Virus record (IMG/VR): IMGVR_UViG_3300009419_001480
Location: 1 to 28,632 of that record
Reading direction: 5' to 3' (one strand)
Length of the DNA stretch: 28,632 nucleotides
Source of the DNA: a virus
Below, piece after piece: positions 6,824 to 14,134 of the stretch. The position numbers and the translations under genes are program-made. Under the pieces are notes generated by a model. It did no database searches and had not been told where the DNA came from. It saw only the letters and a program-made list of their open reading frames with translations. Positions within the stretch are counted from its first letter, which is position 1; each line of letters begins with the position of its first letter.

Positions 6824-8194
6824 TTATTTTGACTTACCAAATAACCACATATGTTCTCTATAAGCGTCCTTTGATATATTCATATTGTTATTTGGGTGAT
6901 ATAAATTTTGATTATCAATACCCATAGAACCTATTTGGTCAAACGCGGTACCATAAGAGTAAAAAGATTTATTAGGTTCATACGACCTTTCAGACATTGT
7001 CCAAGATTCCAACATCGCTTTATTAGCGGATTCGTTCTTTTTCAATTGGTTGAAGCACATATCTGCAGCGTATAACGCCATCGACATACTCATAATTGAG
7101 TCATCATGTGCACCCTTCATGTGGTCGGGTCTACCATTCATATAAACAAACGTATTGAGTTCGTTTAACAATCTACTTGACCTAACACTAAATCCTTTTC
7201 TAAGTTGCTCCTCAAATGCCGCAACTATTTGGGTTCTTTTATTATTGAAATTTATACCAGGAATTTTATCCATCGCCTTTTTGTTCCATTCCCATATGTT
7301 TTGGGTGTTTATCCCATCAATGTATAGATTTTTATATTGCATTTCCTGTAACTTTCTAGATGTTGCTACACCCATACCACCGGTAATGTCAATAACAATG
7401 TATGCTTCATATAAGATACCCCATTTATATGCGACCGCCGCCAAATCATCTGGTGGTATTTTACCAATGTATTCTGCAACTTGTTCTCTTTCATCAAAGT
7501 CAATGATATTAATTGATGAGAAGTCTTCACTATCTCCTCTACTAACATCAACACCCATAATATAACGATGACCCTCAACTGGTTCTTTCCAATGCCAAAA
7601 GGTACCTTGCATGTACTTCTCTTTAGGGATACGAATCATATTTTTAGCAATATTCTCTTGAATATCGCCAGGAATTACCCCATCTCCTGAACCTAAGAAA
7701 TCACATTCCAATTCCTGAGCAATCTTACGTCTATCGTATTTAAATTTCTTAGACATAGATTCAAACCAAGAAGAATATGGTTTATAACCTTGTTCGATAT
7801 ATTCGTTATATTTCTCAGGATCAAAATCCTTCATTATAACTTCCTCATCATTATATTGTTCTCTATTCAACATATAATGACAAATATCTTGACATTTAAC
7901 CCAATGTAAATCTTTGGTGTAACGAGGGTCTTTAAACCACCTTAAATCTGTTATATGGAAATCATTGATTCCACGTAATGCTTGGTCATAAACACCATAA
8001 TAGATAGGGTCATAACCATTTGGGGTTGAGATAAGAATAATCTTACCACCCGTTGATAGGGACGCCATAGATGCTGCCCAAAAATCTTCTCCCGCTTCAA
8101 TATAAGCAGCCTCATCAAATACAAGTATGGTTGGTGTGTAACCACGTAACGCATCCGCAGATGTTGCAACTGCTTTAACCTCACAACCGTTATT
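6824..8194 (-). CDS. 17: Large terminase subunit, T4 gp17-like: C-terminal part (Walker B and nuclease), separated by a one-base shift
   Basis: The open frame starts at 8194, just after the shift; the first ATG in it (8068) is too late because the Walker B strand ILVFDEAAYIE lies upstream of it. It runs on through MASLSTGGKIILISTPNG (coupling motif) to the RNase H-like nuclease: IMGVDVSRGDSEDFSSINII (first acidic motif), YIVIDITGGMG, and GAHDDSIMSMSMALYA (final acidic motif). Joined to 8190-8600 the protein is about 592 aa, close to T4 gp17 (610 aa), with nothing missing. So the gene is either read by frameshifting or, more probably, a single A has been added to an A-run in the assembly. It cuts and translocates phage DNA into the prohead via the portal encoded next. 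Confidence 0.9.
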   Translation of the reverse strand, partial: NNGCEVKAVATSADALRGYTPTILVFDEAAYIEAGEDFWAASMASLSTGGKIILISTPNGYDPIYYGVYDQALRGINDFHITDLRWFKDPRYTKDLHWVKCQDICHYMLNREQYNDEEVIMKDFDPEKYNEYIEQGYKPYSSWFESMSKKFKYDRRKIAQELECDFLGSGDGVIPGDIQENIAKNMIRIPKEKYMQGTFWHWKEPVEGHRYIMGVDVSRGDSEDFSSINIIDFDEREQVAEYIGKIPPDDLAAVAYKWGILYEAYIVIDITGGMGVATSRKLQEMQYKNLYIDGINTQNIWEWNKKAMDKIPGINFNNKRTQIVAAFEEQLRKGFSVRSSRLLNELNTFVYMNGRPDHMKGAHDDSIMSMSMALYAADMCFNQLKKNESANKAMLESWTMSERSYEPNKSFYSYGTAFDQIGSMGIDNQNLYHPNNNMNISKDAYREHMWLFGKSK

Positions 8195-8196
8195 TT
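8190..8196 (-). other. One-base frameshift point in the terminase gene
   Basis: On the coding strand the zero frame reads TTA AAA TAA (stop); dropping one A of the AAAA run (8196-8193) gives TTA AAT AAC and restores a continuous terminase. Most likely a homopolymer error, otherwise a +1 recoding site. Confidence 0.8.
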
Positions 8197-8600
8197 AACC
8201 TAAATCTACTTTCTGAGTTTTTATCTGGCGAAAAACCAACATTAATCCATTCAGGCCATTGTTCAATAAAGTGTCTAACCTTATTAGCCATCTCCACCGC
8301 GGTATCACGTTTGTTCGCAATTAGTAGAACTCTCTCAGGTTCACTTTCTTTGGCAGTCTGTAATTTTTTAGAAATCCAAGCTGCGGTAACCGTAGTAACC
8401 CCCGCCTGTCTATATTTTCTAGTTATGTTTTCATTGTAATTTTCATAATCCTGAATCAATTGAATTTGGTCAGGGAATAATTCTAATGGAACATATTTTT
8501 TTTGAGTATTATCATAGGTTTGCAAATATGTTTTTAATGCATATGGTGCATCCTTCATAATCTTTGCATACTCTTTTAGTTGTTCTATTTTGGAATTCAT
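8190..8600 (-). CDS. 17: Large terminase subunit, T4 gp17-like: N-terminal ATPase part ending at a one-base shift
   Basis: 136 aa. Contains the start of the terminase ATPase: the adenine/Q-type region VPLELFPDQIQLIQDYE, then the P-loop RKYRQAGVTT (residues 61-70), then RVLLIANKRDTAVEMANKVR. The usual P-loop lysine (GKT) is Val68; Lys62 at the front of the motif may substitute, as in the deviant Walker A motifs known from other large terminases. The frame meets TAA right after ...SRFRLK, where the sequence TTAAAATAAC would read RLNNGCEVKAVAT if one A were removed. Not a stand-alone protein; see the C-terminal part. The start at 8600 follows a terminator and a TATTTATA box. Confidence 0.88.
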   Translation of the reverse strand: MNSKIEQLKEYAKIMKDAPYALKTYLQTYDNTQKKYVPLELFPDQIQLIQDYENYNENITRKYRQAGVTTVTAAWISKKLQTAKESEPERVLLIANKRDTAVEMANKVRHFIEQWPEWINVGFSPDKNSESRFRLK

Positions 8601-8603
8601 ATA

Positions 8604-8611
8604 TATAAATA
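8604..8611 (-). promoter_or_regulatory. TATTTATA box immediately upstream of terminase gene
   Basis: TGTATTTATATAT on the coding strand, ending 3 nt before the terminase ATG and starting right after the T-run of the upstream terminator. Same octamer and spacing as before portal. Candidate late promoter. Confidence 0.38.
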
Positions 8612-8640
8612 CAAAAAAAAAAGGAGGTTTAAAACCTCCT
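8611..8640 (-). terminator. Intrinsic terminator after the 496-aa gene
   Basis: AGGAGGTT/AACCTCCT hairpin (8622-8640) followed on the minus strand by a run of ten T. It starts 4 nt after the 496-aa gene's stop, which separates that operon from terminase. Confidence 0.82.
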
Positions 8641-8644
8641 CATA

Positions 8645-10135
8645 TTATTCTTTAGGTCTGTCTAATCCTAATTCTTTATAAATGTCATAATCATCATCAT
8701 CGTCATCATCTTTAGACAATGAAATACCCGGAATGCTTGATATAAAATCCATTAATTCGTCCGATTCAATTTCATCTGACATTGTTTCTAACTCATCGTT
8801 AAATTGATTCATCGTTTCCTCATAATCTTGTTGATTGAACATTTGTTGAATTGACGCCATTAAATCCGTCATTAAACGTTTTCCATTTTCACTATTACTA
8901 ACAACTTCTTTCATTAAAACTAAAAATTGTTTAGCTGGTAATTGGAAAATGTGCATTAACATGTAATTCTGTAATTGTTTACCATTTTCTAAAATTACTT
9001 CGTCGGGAAACTGTCCTCTAATTCTATCCCATATTGCAGGTCCTAAAAGTAAAGTCCACATTTCTTTTTCTAATGTACTTTCTAACTTTTGAGCTTGTTG
9101 GTACATCTCTCTATCTTGTGGATTTGTATATTCTCCAGGTTGTCCGTGACTACCTAATATTTCAAAAACACCTTTAATTAATTCATGTATTAAAACTGGA
9201 AAATTAATTCCTCTTGCAACAACTTTAACTTTTTGTTCTTCTTGTTCACCACCTTCTTCACCACCCTCATCTCCAGTTTCTCCTGTTTCATCATCACCAG
9301 GAAATTCAGTCTTAACCTTACCTGCAACACTATCAGACGCACCTTTAATCATTGAAGGACTAAATTGCCAATAGTTTGCATCGTTAACTGACATCATTAC
9401 ACCGTAATCGTTATATAATTCATCAGAACCCGTAATCTCTCTAAGTTTTTCACCAACAAGTTGGTACATATAATGACCTCTTTTTGAAGCCCCTTGAATA
9501 ATACTATTAATTAAAGATAATTTTGCTCTTTCTAAATCTAATTGTTTTAAATCGATGTATAATTCCTCTTCAACTTCTTGATTTTCAGGATTTATCTGAG
9601 GTTGTTGATTATTATCTTCCTCCTCATCGTCGTCCTCAACATCAACCTCATCCGGATTTTGTTCAGGTCCCTGTTCTCTATTGAAATCAGATTTATCAAT
9701 TTCATTCATTCCAATAATTTTAGCATCAAATTCAACTTCATCACCAATTCCCATTTCCTCTTTAACAATTTCTATTGCTAATTGCTCTAACGCCTCTCTA
9801 TGCGTTGATTCAAGTCTAATAATATTATTATGAGCAGTATACATCATTGTCAATAATGGACCCATTTCAGTACCATCTAATGTACCTTGATAGTTTGTGT
9901 ATTGTCTAACATTATTAACAATTTGTCTATATCTTTCAGAAGCCAAAAGTTCTTGGAGATTTTGGTTTGGTTCGTTTCCTGTTTTAGGAAAAGGTATTTT
10001 TTTTAAGGGTGTATCTCCTGAAGCCAATTTAGCTTGTAAATCGGGATTTGGTCTATCAGCAGTATCAAAATCCATTGCCATCTCTTTTAAATTTTCGTTA
10101 ATTAAAGATAACAAATTTTTCTTAGATAATTTCAT
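8645..10135 (-). CDS. Unknown large acidic phage protein, probably structural
   Basis: 496 aa, not recognised. The N-terminus MKLSKKNLLSLINENLKEM is followed by a helical domain, an Asp/Glu/Asn-rich linker (about 165-190), a second helical domain, a Gly/Glu linker (about 285-305), and a conserved-looking stretch NFPVLIHELIKGVFEILGSH. The helical C-terminal region includes LLGPAIWDRIRGQFPDE and LPAKQFLVLMKEVVS and ends in an Asp run before YDIYKELGLDRPKE. HELIKG lacks the second histidine of a HExxH zinc site, so no protease call is made. It is the last gene before terminase and follows three co-directional genes of similar acidic character. A virion or neck role is guessed from position only. 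Confidence 0.75.
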   Translation of the reverse strand: MKLSKKNLLSLINENLKEMAMDFDTADRPNPDLQAKLASGDTPLKKIPFPKTGNEPNQNLQELLASERYRQIVNNVRQYTNYQGTLDGTEMGPLLTMMYTAHNNIIRLESTHREALEQLAIEIVKEEMGIGDEVEFDAKIIGMNEIDKSDFNREQGPEQNPDEVDVEDDDEEEDNNQQPQINPENQEVEEELYIDLKQLDLERAKLSLINSIIQGASKRGHYMYQLVGEKLREITGSDELYNDYGVMMSVNDANYWQFSPSMIKGASDSVAGKVKTEFPGDDETGETGDEGGEEGGEQEEQKVKVVARGINFPVLIHELIKGVFEILGSHGQPGEYTNPQDREMYQQAQKLESTLEKEMWTLLLGPAIWDRIRGQFPDEVILENGKQLQNYMLMHIFQLPAKQFLVLMKEVVSNSENGKRLMTDLMASIQQMFNQQDYEETMNQFNDELETMSDEIESDELMDFISSIPGISLSKDDDDDDDYDIYKELGLDRPKE

Positions 10136-10144
10136 ATTTTCAAA

Positions 10145-10302
10145 TTATTTTTTATCTCCCTTAGTTGTTGCTTTAGGGAAAGGATTAACTTTAGGTCCAG
10201 GTTTAAGTGGAGATTTAGGTTTATTTGGTTTAGTACCAGGATTAACCTTTGGTTTACTCGGTGCAATTTTTGGATCATCTTCCCTCAACGCTTTAGGATA
10301 GG
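10145..10302 (-). pseudogene. Frameshifted C-terminal continuation of the 230-aa gene (second Pro/Lys repeat)
   Basis: In the -1 frame relative to the 230-aa ORF, translation continues YPKALREDDPKIAPSKPK and then a second copy of the Pro/Lys/Gly repeat, ending PKATTKGDKK at a TAA (10145-10147), 9 nt before the next ATG. Copy one reads CCTATCC where the second copy has CCTTTCC; adding one base there would fuse both into one protein of about 277 aa. So a one-base loss, real or from assembly, hides the true C-terminus. Confidence 0.7.
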
Positions 10303-10396
10303 ATTTACCTTTGGTCCAGGTTGGAATGGTGTTTTAGGTTTGTTAGGTTTTGTACCCGGGTCAACCTTTGGTTTGCTTGGTGCAATTTTTGGACCA
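10168..10396 (-). repeat. Tandem near-repeat of about 100-130 bp encoding KIAPSKPKVxPGTKPNKPK
   Basis: Two imperfect direct copies (about 10168-10275 and 10299-10396). Both encode PKIAPSKPKV(D/N)PGTKPNKPK followed by a related PGPKVNP segment. The copies differ at scattered third positions, so the duplication is not recent. Confidence 0.75.
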
Positions 10397-10977
10397 TTTC
10401 CAACAATAGCTTCATATGTCATGAATTCAGGAAGGCCATTATGTCCTGTTTTTACATTTGGACCATACTGGTGTACTTCTGATTCGTTTAATTTAATATT
10501 GATTAATTCCATAATTTCGTTTTTTGATGTAAAACTATGAAAATTTTCTTCTGCTAATGTATTAACCCATTTTTTTATCTTTTTAGACTCGTCCATATGT
10601 GTGTGATCACATTTACAATCTTTTACTGATTCTCCACAACTATCACATTTCTTACCCTCTTTAACTTCTTTTTTCTGACCCTTTAATATTTTAAAATCTT
10701 GACCATCAATTTTACCATTGTGGTTTTTGTCTAATTTCTTTTGATTACCTTTTAATTCTTCAGAAACTTCTCCTTCCTCACCAACAAGTTTAATATCTTG
10801 TTTTTTAGCTAAGTTTTGTAATGCTGCACTTTTTGATAAAGCATCGGCCGTAGTTGTAATAGCTTCACCTAACATTCTGTTGGCTAAGTTACTAAGTTGT
10901 TTATCTGTGAATTTTACCAATGTCTTTTCTGACATTCCTTCTTTGATTAATTTATCAACTAATTCTGACCTTTTCAT
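10285..10977 (-). CDS. Unknown protein with EF-hand-like loop, CxxC motif and Pro/Lys repeat tail
   Basis: 230 aa as read, probably about 277 aa if the one-base shift near 10300 is repaired. Not recognised as a family. Visible parts: helical N-terminus (MKRSELVDKLIKEGMSEKTL), an EF-hand-like calcium loop LDKNHNGKIDGQDF near residue 85, a CDSCGESVKDCKCDH cluster near residues 110-124 that could bind zinc, a helical segment with ELINIKLNESE, and a Pro/Lys/Gly repeat tail. It overlaps the upstream 133-aa gene by 4 nt (ATGA type), showing operon organisation, and lies upstream of the 496-aa gene. Role unknown; virion or assembly function is possible by context. Confidence 0.75.
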   Translation of the reverse strand: MKRSELVDKLIKEGMSEKTLVKFTDKQLSNLANRMLGEAITTTADALSKSAALQNLAKKQDIKLVGEEGEVSEELKGNQKKLDKNHNGKIDGQDFKILKGQKKEVKEGKKCDSCGESVKDCKCDHTHMDESKKIKKWVNTLAEENFHSFTSKNEIMELINIKLNESEVHQYGPNVKTGHNGLPEFMTYEAIVGNGPKIAPSKPKVDPGTKPNKPKTPFQPGPKVNPILKR

Positions 10978-11375
10978 ATTTCTTTGAATTTTATTTCCTC
11001 TTTTATAAGAAGATAACTTCTAATTTTTAATTTTTTTGTAACACTATCAATTGATTCACCAAATTTAAATGTTAATCTTTCACTATCTGAATCAATGTCA
11101 AATTTCTCCCAAGCCATTGCGACTACACCATCTACAGCATCAATAACTCCGAAATAATCGGAGTCTTGAACTAATTCTAATTGTAAATCTGTATTTTTTA
11201 ATAATCCAACTAAATCAACATATTCAATCTCAGGTGATTTAGGTTGTGATGATGCGGATGCGGGTATAATAAACCACCCATCCATGTCAATTTCAGTACT
11301 TTTACTAAAGATAAATTCGTACTGTTTTTGACCTTTATAATCAGAACCTATTTCATTGACATAGATAAGATGCAT
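10974..11375 (-). CDS. Unknown small beta-rich protein
   Basis: 133 aa, not recognised. No signal peptide or membrane segment. Predicted beta-rich N-terminus (MHLIYVNEIGSDYKGQKQYE, FIFSKSTEIDMDGWFIIPAS), an acidic middle (VQDSDYFGVIDAVDGVVAMA) and a basic end (KKLKIRSYLLIKEEIKFKEI). It begins 1 nt after the stop of the 332-aa gene and its last 4 nt overlap the next gene, so the three are surely one transcript. Within a T4-like head module it may be a neck or completion protein, but I see no specific evidence. Confidence 0.75.
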   Translation of the reverse strand: MHLIYVNEIGSDYKGQKQYEFIFSKSTEIDMDGWFIIPASASSQPKSPEIEYVDLVGLLKNTDLQLELVQDSDYFGVIDAVDGVVAMAWEKFDIDSDSERLTFKFGESIDSVTKKLKIRSYLLIKEEIKFKEI

Positions 11376-11376
11376 T

Positions 11377-12375
11377 TTATTTAAAGTATTTACTTAATTT
11401 TTCACTAATAGCTTGATTAATATCGTTTTTAATTTCGTCTAAATCAAGTTCTTGAACGTCATCTTCATAAGACTGTCCTTCACTTGCTTCAATGTCTGCA
11501 AATTGACTTAAATCCAATTCATTGGTATCTTCTTCACCAATTGGCGACTCAATAAAACTATTCAATAAATCCATAGTCTCGCCTAAGTCTTCGTCACCGG
11601 TTACCGGCTCTTCAGCAGGTACCTCATCTTCTGCAGATGGTTCAGCAATTGGTTCTTCTCCACCCATTTCATCTTCCTCTCTTTCGAATTTTTTAGCAAT
11701 GTCTTCAATATCCTCATCGTCTAATTTATCTAAATCAACGGCAGAAATAATCATGTTTAAAATGTACTTGATATCATCACTTTCCATTTTATCCTGTAAA
11801 TCTCTTAACTCTTGTCCTAACTTACCTGCAAATTTTTGAGCTTCAGCCATATAATCAGAACGTTTTCCTTCTACTCCCATTTCTTCTCCACCCGCTGGTG
11901 GTAATTCACCCATTGGTTCCTCAGCAGGAACATCTCCCATTGGCTCTTCAGCCGCAGGTGGAACATCCATACCAGCATCAGGAGCCATAGGTGCATCCAT
12001 AGAAGGTTGTGCCAATGGAGACTCATCTTGTGGTTTTGTTTGTTTTAAAACATATTTTGTAGCCTCTTGCAAGTCTTCTTGACCTTTTAAAAGATCTAAT
12101 CTTTTAAATGCTTCAGCATATGATGAAAATTTATTTTTGTTCTTCATAAACATACCACCAATGTAATCAAGAGAACTTTCGTTTAACCCCTTTTTTACAT
12201 AGTATCCGTCTTTTTCTTTAACGATACCGTAAACACCCCCATTAGTTGATTCTTTCACTAATTCGGATTTTTTAGTTGATGGTTGGTTATTGTTGTAGTA
12301 GGTTAACTCGAGAATTCTTTTTAATTTGTCATCTCCGTTAAGTTTTTCACTACCAAGTGGTTTTAAGTCTGCCAT
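11377..12375 (-). CDS. Unknown acidic protein, first gene of the pre-terminase operon
   Basis: 332 aa, not recognised. An N-terminal folded part (about 1-110) contains GGVYGIVKEKDGYYVKKGLN and LDYIGGMFMKNKNKFSSYAE, followed by a Pro/Ala/Glu/Met-rich linker with repeated (A/V)PAEEPMG units (about 115-165). Then come a helical block (KFAGKLGQELRDLQDKMESD), more acidic linker and a helical C-terminus (NDINQAISEKLSKYFK). The repeated EEPMG and AEEP units make the linker look like a flexible spacer. It is preceded by a TATTTATA box, so it probably heads an operon with the 133-, 230- and 496-aa genes. Function unknown. Confidence 0.75.
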   Translation of the reverse strand: MADLKPLGSEKLNGDDKLKRILELTYYNNNQPSTKKSELVKESTNGGVYGIVKEKDGYYVKKGLNESSLDYIGGMFMKNKNKFSSYAEAFKRLDLLKGQEDLQEATKYVLKQTKPQDESPLAQPSMDAPMAPDAGMDVPPAAEEPMGDVPAEEPMGELPPAGGEEMGVEGKRSDYMAEAQKFAGKLGQELRDLQDKMESDDIKYILNMIISAVDLDKLDDEDIEDIAKKFEREEDEMGGEEPIAEPSAEDEVPAEEPVTGDEDLGETMDLLNSFIESPIGEEDTNELDLSQFADIEASEGQSYEDDVQELDLDEIKNDINQAISEKLSKYFK

Positions 12376-12408
12376 TTTATTAATTGTTAGATATACTTAT
12401 TCTTATCC

Positions 12409-12416
12409 TATAAATA
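12409..12416 (-). promoter_or_regulatory. TATTTATA box upstream of the 332-aa gene
   Basis: TGTATTTATAGGATAAG on the coding strand, 33 nt before the ATG in a 70-nt gap. Almost identical in its flanks to the box before the protease gene (TGTATTTATAG). Candidate late promoter. Confidence 0.42.
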
Positions 12417-12445
12417 CATTGATATAGGGAAAAAAATAAGGTTCT

Positions 12446-13192
12446 TTATTGTGTTATGGATAATTTCTTATCTACAAGTGTTGTTTTTAGTTTTAATAAT
12501 TTCTCAATGTACCCATTTCGTCTAAGTAATTTAAAGGTCAAGTTTTCATAAGAATACTCCCCTCCTGATTCTAAACCACTTTGTCTAAATTCTTTTAATT
12601 TCTTTCTTAATTCATCAATTGATTCAATCGGTCCCCCTTTTTTGATAAGTAAATCTATTTTCTTCATATATTCTTCAGATTTTTGAAGAATCATCTTATC
12701 GTCAATATTAGATTTAACCTTATCTGGTTCAACAATCCACTTATTGTTTAGAATAGAATAAACACCTGAAGATACGTGTTCTTCATCAACATCTTGGACA
12801 TACAACTCAACATCGTATCCTTTGATAATAATGTTGTGTTTTTCATTCCACACGTTTTTCTTAGCGTCAAAAAATTCTTTTAGTAAGTCTAAATTATAAT
12901 CCGTTTCTTTAAAATCAATTAAAATATGTAGGTCTACGTCTGAATAGTTTGACCAATTGTAGTTTGCTAAAGAACCTGTAAGAACTATATCATGAATAAA
13001 AAATTCAATACCGAGACTATCAATAAAATCATTTGATATCTTTAGTAAATTTTTTCGAATATCCTCACGCATAGAAAACTTACCATCAGACCCTTCGAAA
13101 ATTTGTTCCGATAGTGAATCTTTTGATTTGAAAGACTTGATAATTTTCTTATCTTCTTCCTTATCCTCAATCAGTTCTTCAAATAAACTCAT
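12446..13192 (-). CDS. Nucleotidyltransferase-fold protein
   Basis: 248 aa. The polymerase-beta-type nucleotidyltransferase signature is clear: LTGSLANYNWSNYSDVDLHI has the Gly73-Ser74 pair and the metal-binding Asp85 and Asp87; a third acidic residue lies in GYDVELYVQD (about 127-129). Such proteins transfer a nucleotide to RNA, protein or a small molecule; the substrate here cannot be told. After the catalytic half comes a helical region with SGVYSILNNKWI and KIDLLIKKGGP. It overlaps the upstream KTSC gene by 4 nt, and follows Hsp20 and a small gene. No antitoxin-like partner (HEPN or MNT pair) was seen next to it, so a toxin-antitoxin role is not supported. Confidence 0.86.
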   Translation of the reverse strand: MSLFEELIEDKEEDKKIIKSFKSKDSLSEQIFEGSDGKFSMREDIRKNLLKISNDFIDSLGIEFFIHDIVLTGSLANYNWSNYSDVDLHILIDFKETDYNLDLLKEFFDAKKNVWNEKHNIIIKGYDVELYVQDVDEEHVSSGVYSILNNKWIVEPDKVKSNIDDKMILQKSEEYMKKIDLLIKKGGPIESIDELRKKLKEFRQSGLESGGEYSYENLTFKLLRRNGYIEKLLKLKTTLVDKKLSITQ

Positions 13193-13434
13193 CCTTTTTT
13201 AGTAAACTTATAACTTCTGGCGATATTCTCGTTGAAGTACTTTCCTTGTGATTCAGCAAGTCTAAACTTAGTGAACTTGGACCAAGGAACTTTATTATAC
13301 TCATAAATAGCACCATTATTAAAAGTCACAGTTAAATCCTCATTTTCTGTATTAAATGAGGCCGATTTTAAATTAGACGAATTGATGGTAACGTCAATCA
13401 TCTTTCCATTAATTGTTTCTGAAATTATTCCCAT
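13189..13434 (-). CDS. KTSC-domain protein
   Basis: 81 aa made almost entirely of one KTSC domain. The family pattern is visible: INSSNLKSASFNTENEDLTV, then FNNGAIYEYNKVPWSKFTKF, then AESQGKYFNENIARSYKF, ending in KKG. KTSC domains occur alone in phages and fused to lysyl-tRNA synthetases and other enzymes; binding of RNA or nucleotides has been suggested but the function is not settled. The stop overlaps the start of the nucleotidyltransferase gene by 4 nt, so the two are translated together and may act together. A terminator lies upstream, so it likely begins its own transcript. Confidence 0.88.
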   Translation of the reverse strand: MGIISETINGKMIDVTINSSNLKSASFNTENEDLTVTFNNGAIYEYNKVPWSKFTKFRLAESQGKYFNENIARSYKFTKKG

Positions 13435-13478
13435 AATATTATTGTTTTAGTACTATAATATAAACAATAAATATCAAA

Positions 13479-13503
13479 TAAAAAACCCCCGATGAGTCGG
13501 GGG
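13479..13503 (-). terminator. Intrinsic terminator after the 57-aa gene
   Basis: Stem CCCCCGA/TCGGGGG with loop CTCA, followed on the minus strand by TTTTTTATTTG. It begins 7 nt after the small gene's stop. Confidence 0.85.
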
Positions 13504-13510
13504 TGATAAA

Positions 13511-13684
13511 TTAAAAATTCTTTTTTAATTGATTGATGAGTTTATCACTAAGATATTCCTTTCTTTTTGTACTCTTAACTTCAGGTTCATTAAATTTATT
13601 ACGAATTGATTCGTCATCGGTACTTTTAAGAAGTTTAATGTTGACTTGTTCAATATGGTTACGTTTCATTAAATTTTTATTCAT
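13511..13684 (-). CDS. Small basic protein of unknown function
   Basis: 57 aa, starting MNKNLMKRNHIEQVNIKL and ending INQLKKNF. I chose the ATG at 13684 because the in-frame ATG at 13822 would run through the preceding terminator and the end of the Hsp20 gene. Lys/Arg-rich and predicted helical; no domain recognised. It is bounded by an intrinsic terminator on each side, so it is probably expressed as its own short message, perhaps from the AT-rich leader at 13685-13705 by read-through from hsp20. Such isolated small basic genes in phages are often host-takeover factors, but there is no direct evidence here. Confidence 0.6.
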   Translation of the reverse strand: MNKNLMKRNHIEQVNIKLLKSTDDESIRNKFNEPEVKSTKRKEYLSDKLINQLKKNF

Positions 13685-13705
13685 TATATTTTCTTTATTA
13701 TAAGT

Positions 13706-13733
13706 ATAAAAAAACCCCGTTTTCACGGGGTTT
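13706..13733 (-). terminator. Intrinsic terminator after hsp20
   Basis: Nine-base stem AAACCCCGT/ACGGGGTTT with GAAA tetraloop (13712-13733), continuing into a T-run on the minus strand, 3 nt after the Hsp20 stop. Confidence 0.87.
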
Positions 13734-13736
13734 AGT

Positions 13737-14093
13737 TTAATTAAGAGAAATTTGTCTCTCCAATGACTTTTTCCTATCAATAGGTAAAGTAAGTTCAAGA
13801 ACTCCGTTTTCAACCTTACCAATGATATCTTTTTCCTTCACGTCATCGGGTATATTATAGGATTTTACAAAACTCCCAACAAAATGATGTGATTTATCAC
13901 TTTCTTGTTTTTCGTAAATAATTTTTAATATACCTTCTTTTGTTGAGATTTTTAAATCATCTTTGGTTAATCCAGGTACACTTATCGAAACTGAATATTC
14001 AGTTTCACTTTTACTGATGTTAGTTTCAGGAGTTGATAAAAATCTGTTAGTATCAAATCCTGTGAAGAATGGGTCTTTAAATAATGTTATCAT
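13737..14093 (-). CDS. Small heat shock protein, Hsp20 / alpha-crystallin family
   Basis: 118 aa. Alpha-crystallin domain is recognisable: EYSVSISVPGLTKDDLKIST, GILKIIYEKQE, SFVKSYNIPDDVKEKDI and VENGVLELTLPIDRK. A short N-terminal arm (MITLFKDPFFTGFDTNRFL) and short C-terminal tail complete it; it is a compact member of a family usually 130-160 aa. Hsp20 proteins hold unfolding proteins for refolding by ATP-driven chaperones and are known from T4-like cyanophages. The gene is divergent from a ClpC-like unfoldase, and the 155-bp region between them holds a cluster of GACATT repeats, so the two are probably co-regulated as a protein-quality pair during virion production. Confidence 0.93.
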   Translation of the reverse strand: MITLFKDPFFTGFDTNRFLSTPETNISKSETEYSVSISVPGLTKDDLKISTKEGILKIIYEKQESDKSHHFVGSFVKSYNIPDDVKEKDIIGKVENGVLELTLPIDRKKSLERQISLN

Positions 14094-14134
14094 AGTTTTT
14101 ATATTTTTAATATATTTTTACAAATTATTTGCCA

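Noticed and set aside
8622-8627. AGGAGG-like sequence upstream of terminase as a Shine-Dalgarno site
   Set aside because: It is an arm of a terminator hairpin more than 20 nt from the ATG, and the other genes of this phage lack SD sequences.
9150-9210. HELIKG in the 496-aa protein as a zinc protease motif
   Set aside because: The HExxH spacing is absent and no third ligand is visible.
12446-13434. Nucleotidyltransferase plus KTSC gene as a toxin-antitoxin pair
   Set aside because: No HEPN partner or known antitoxin pattern; KTSC is not an established toxin or antitoxin.
13511-13822. 103-aa version of the small basic gene
   Set aside because: The extra N-terminus crosses a terminator and the end of hsp20; the ATG at 13684 is preferred.
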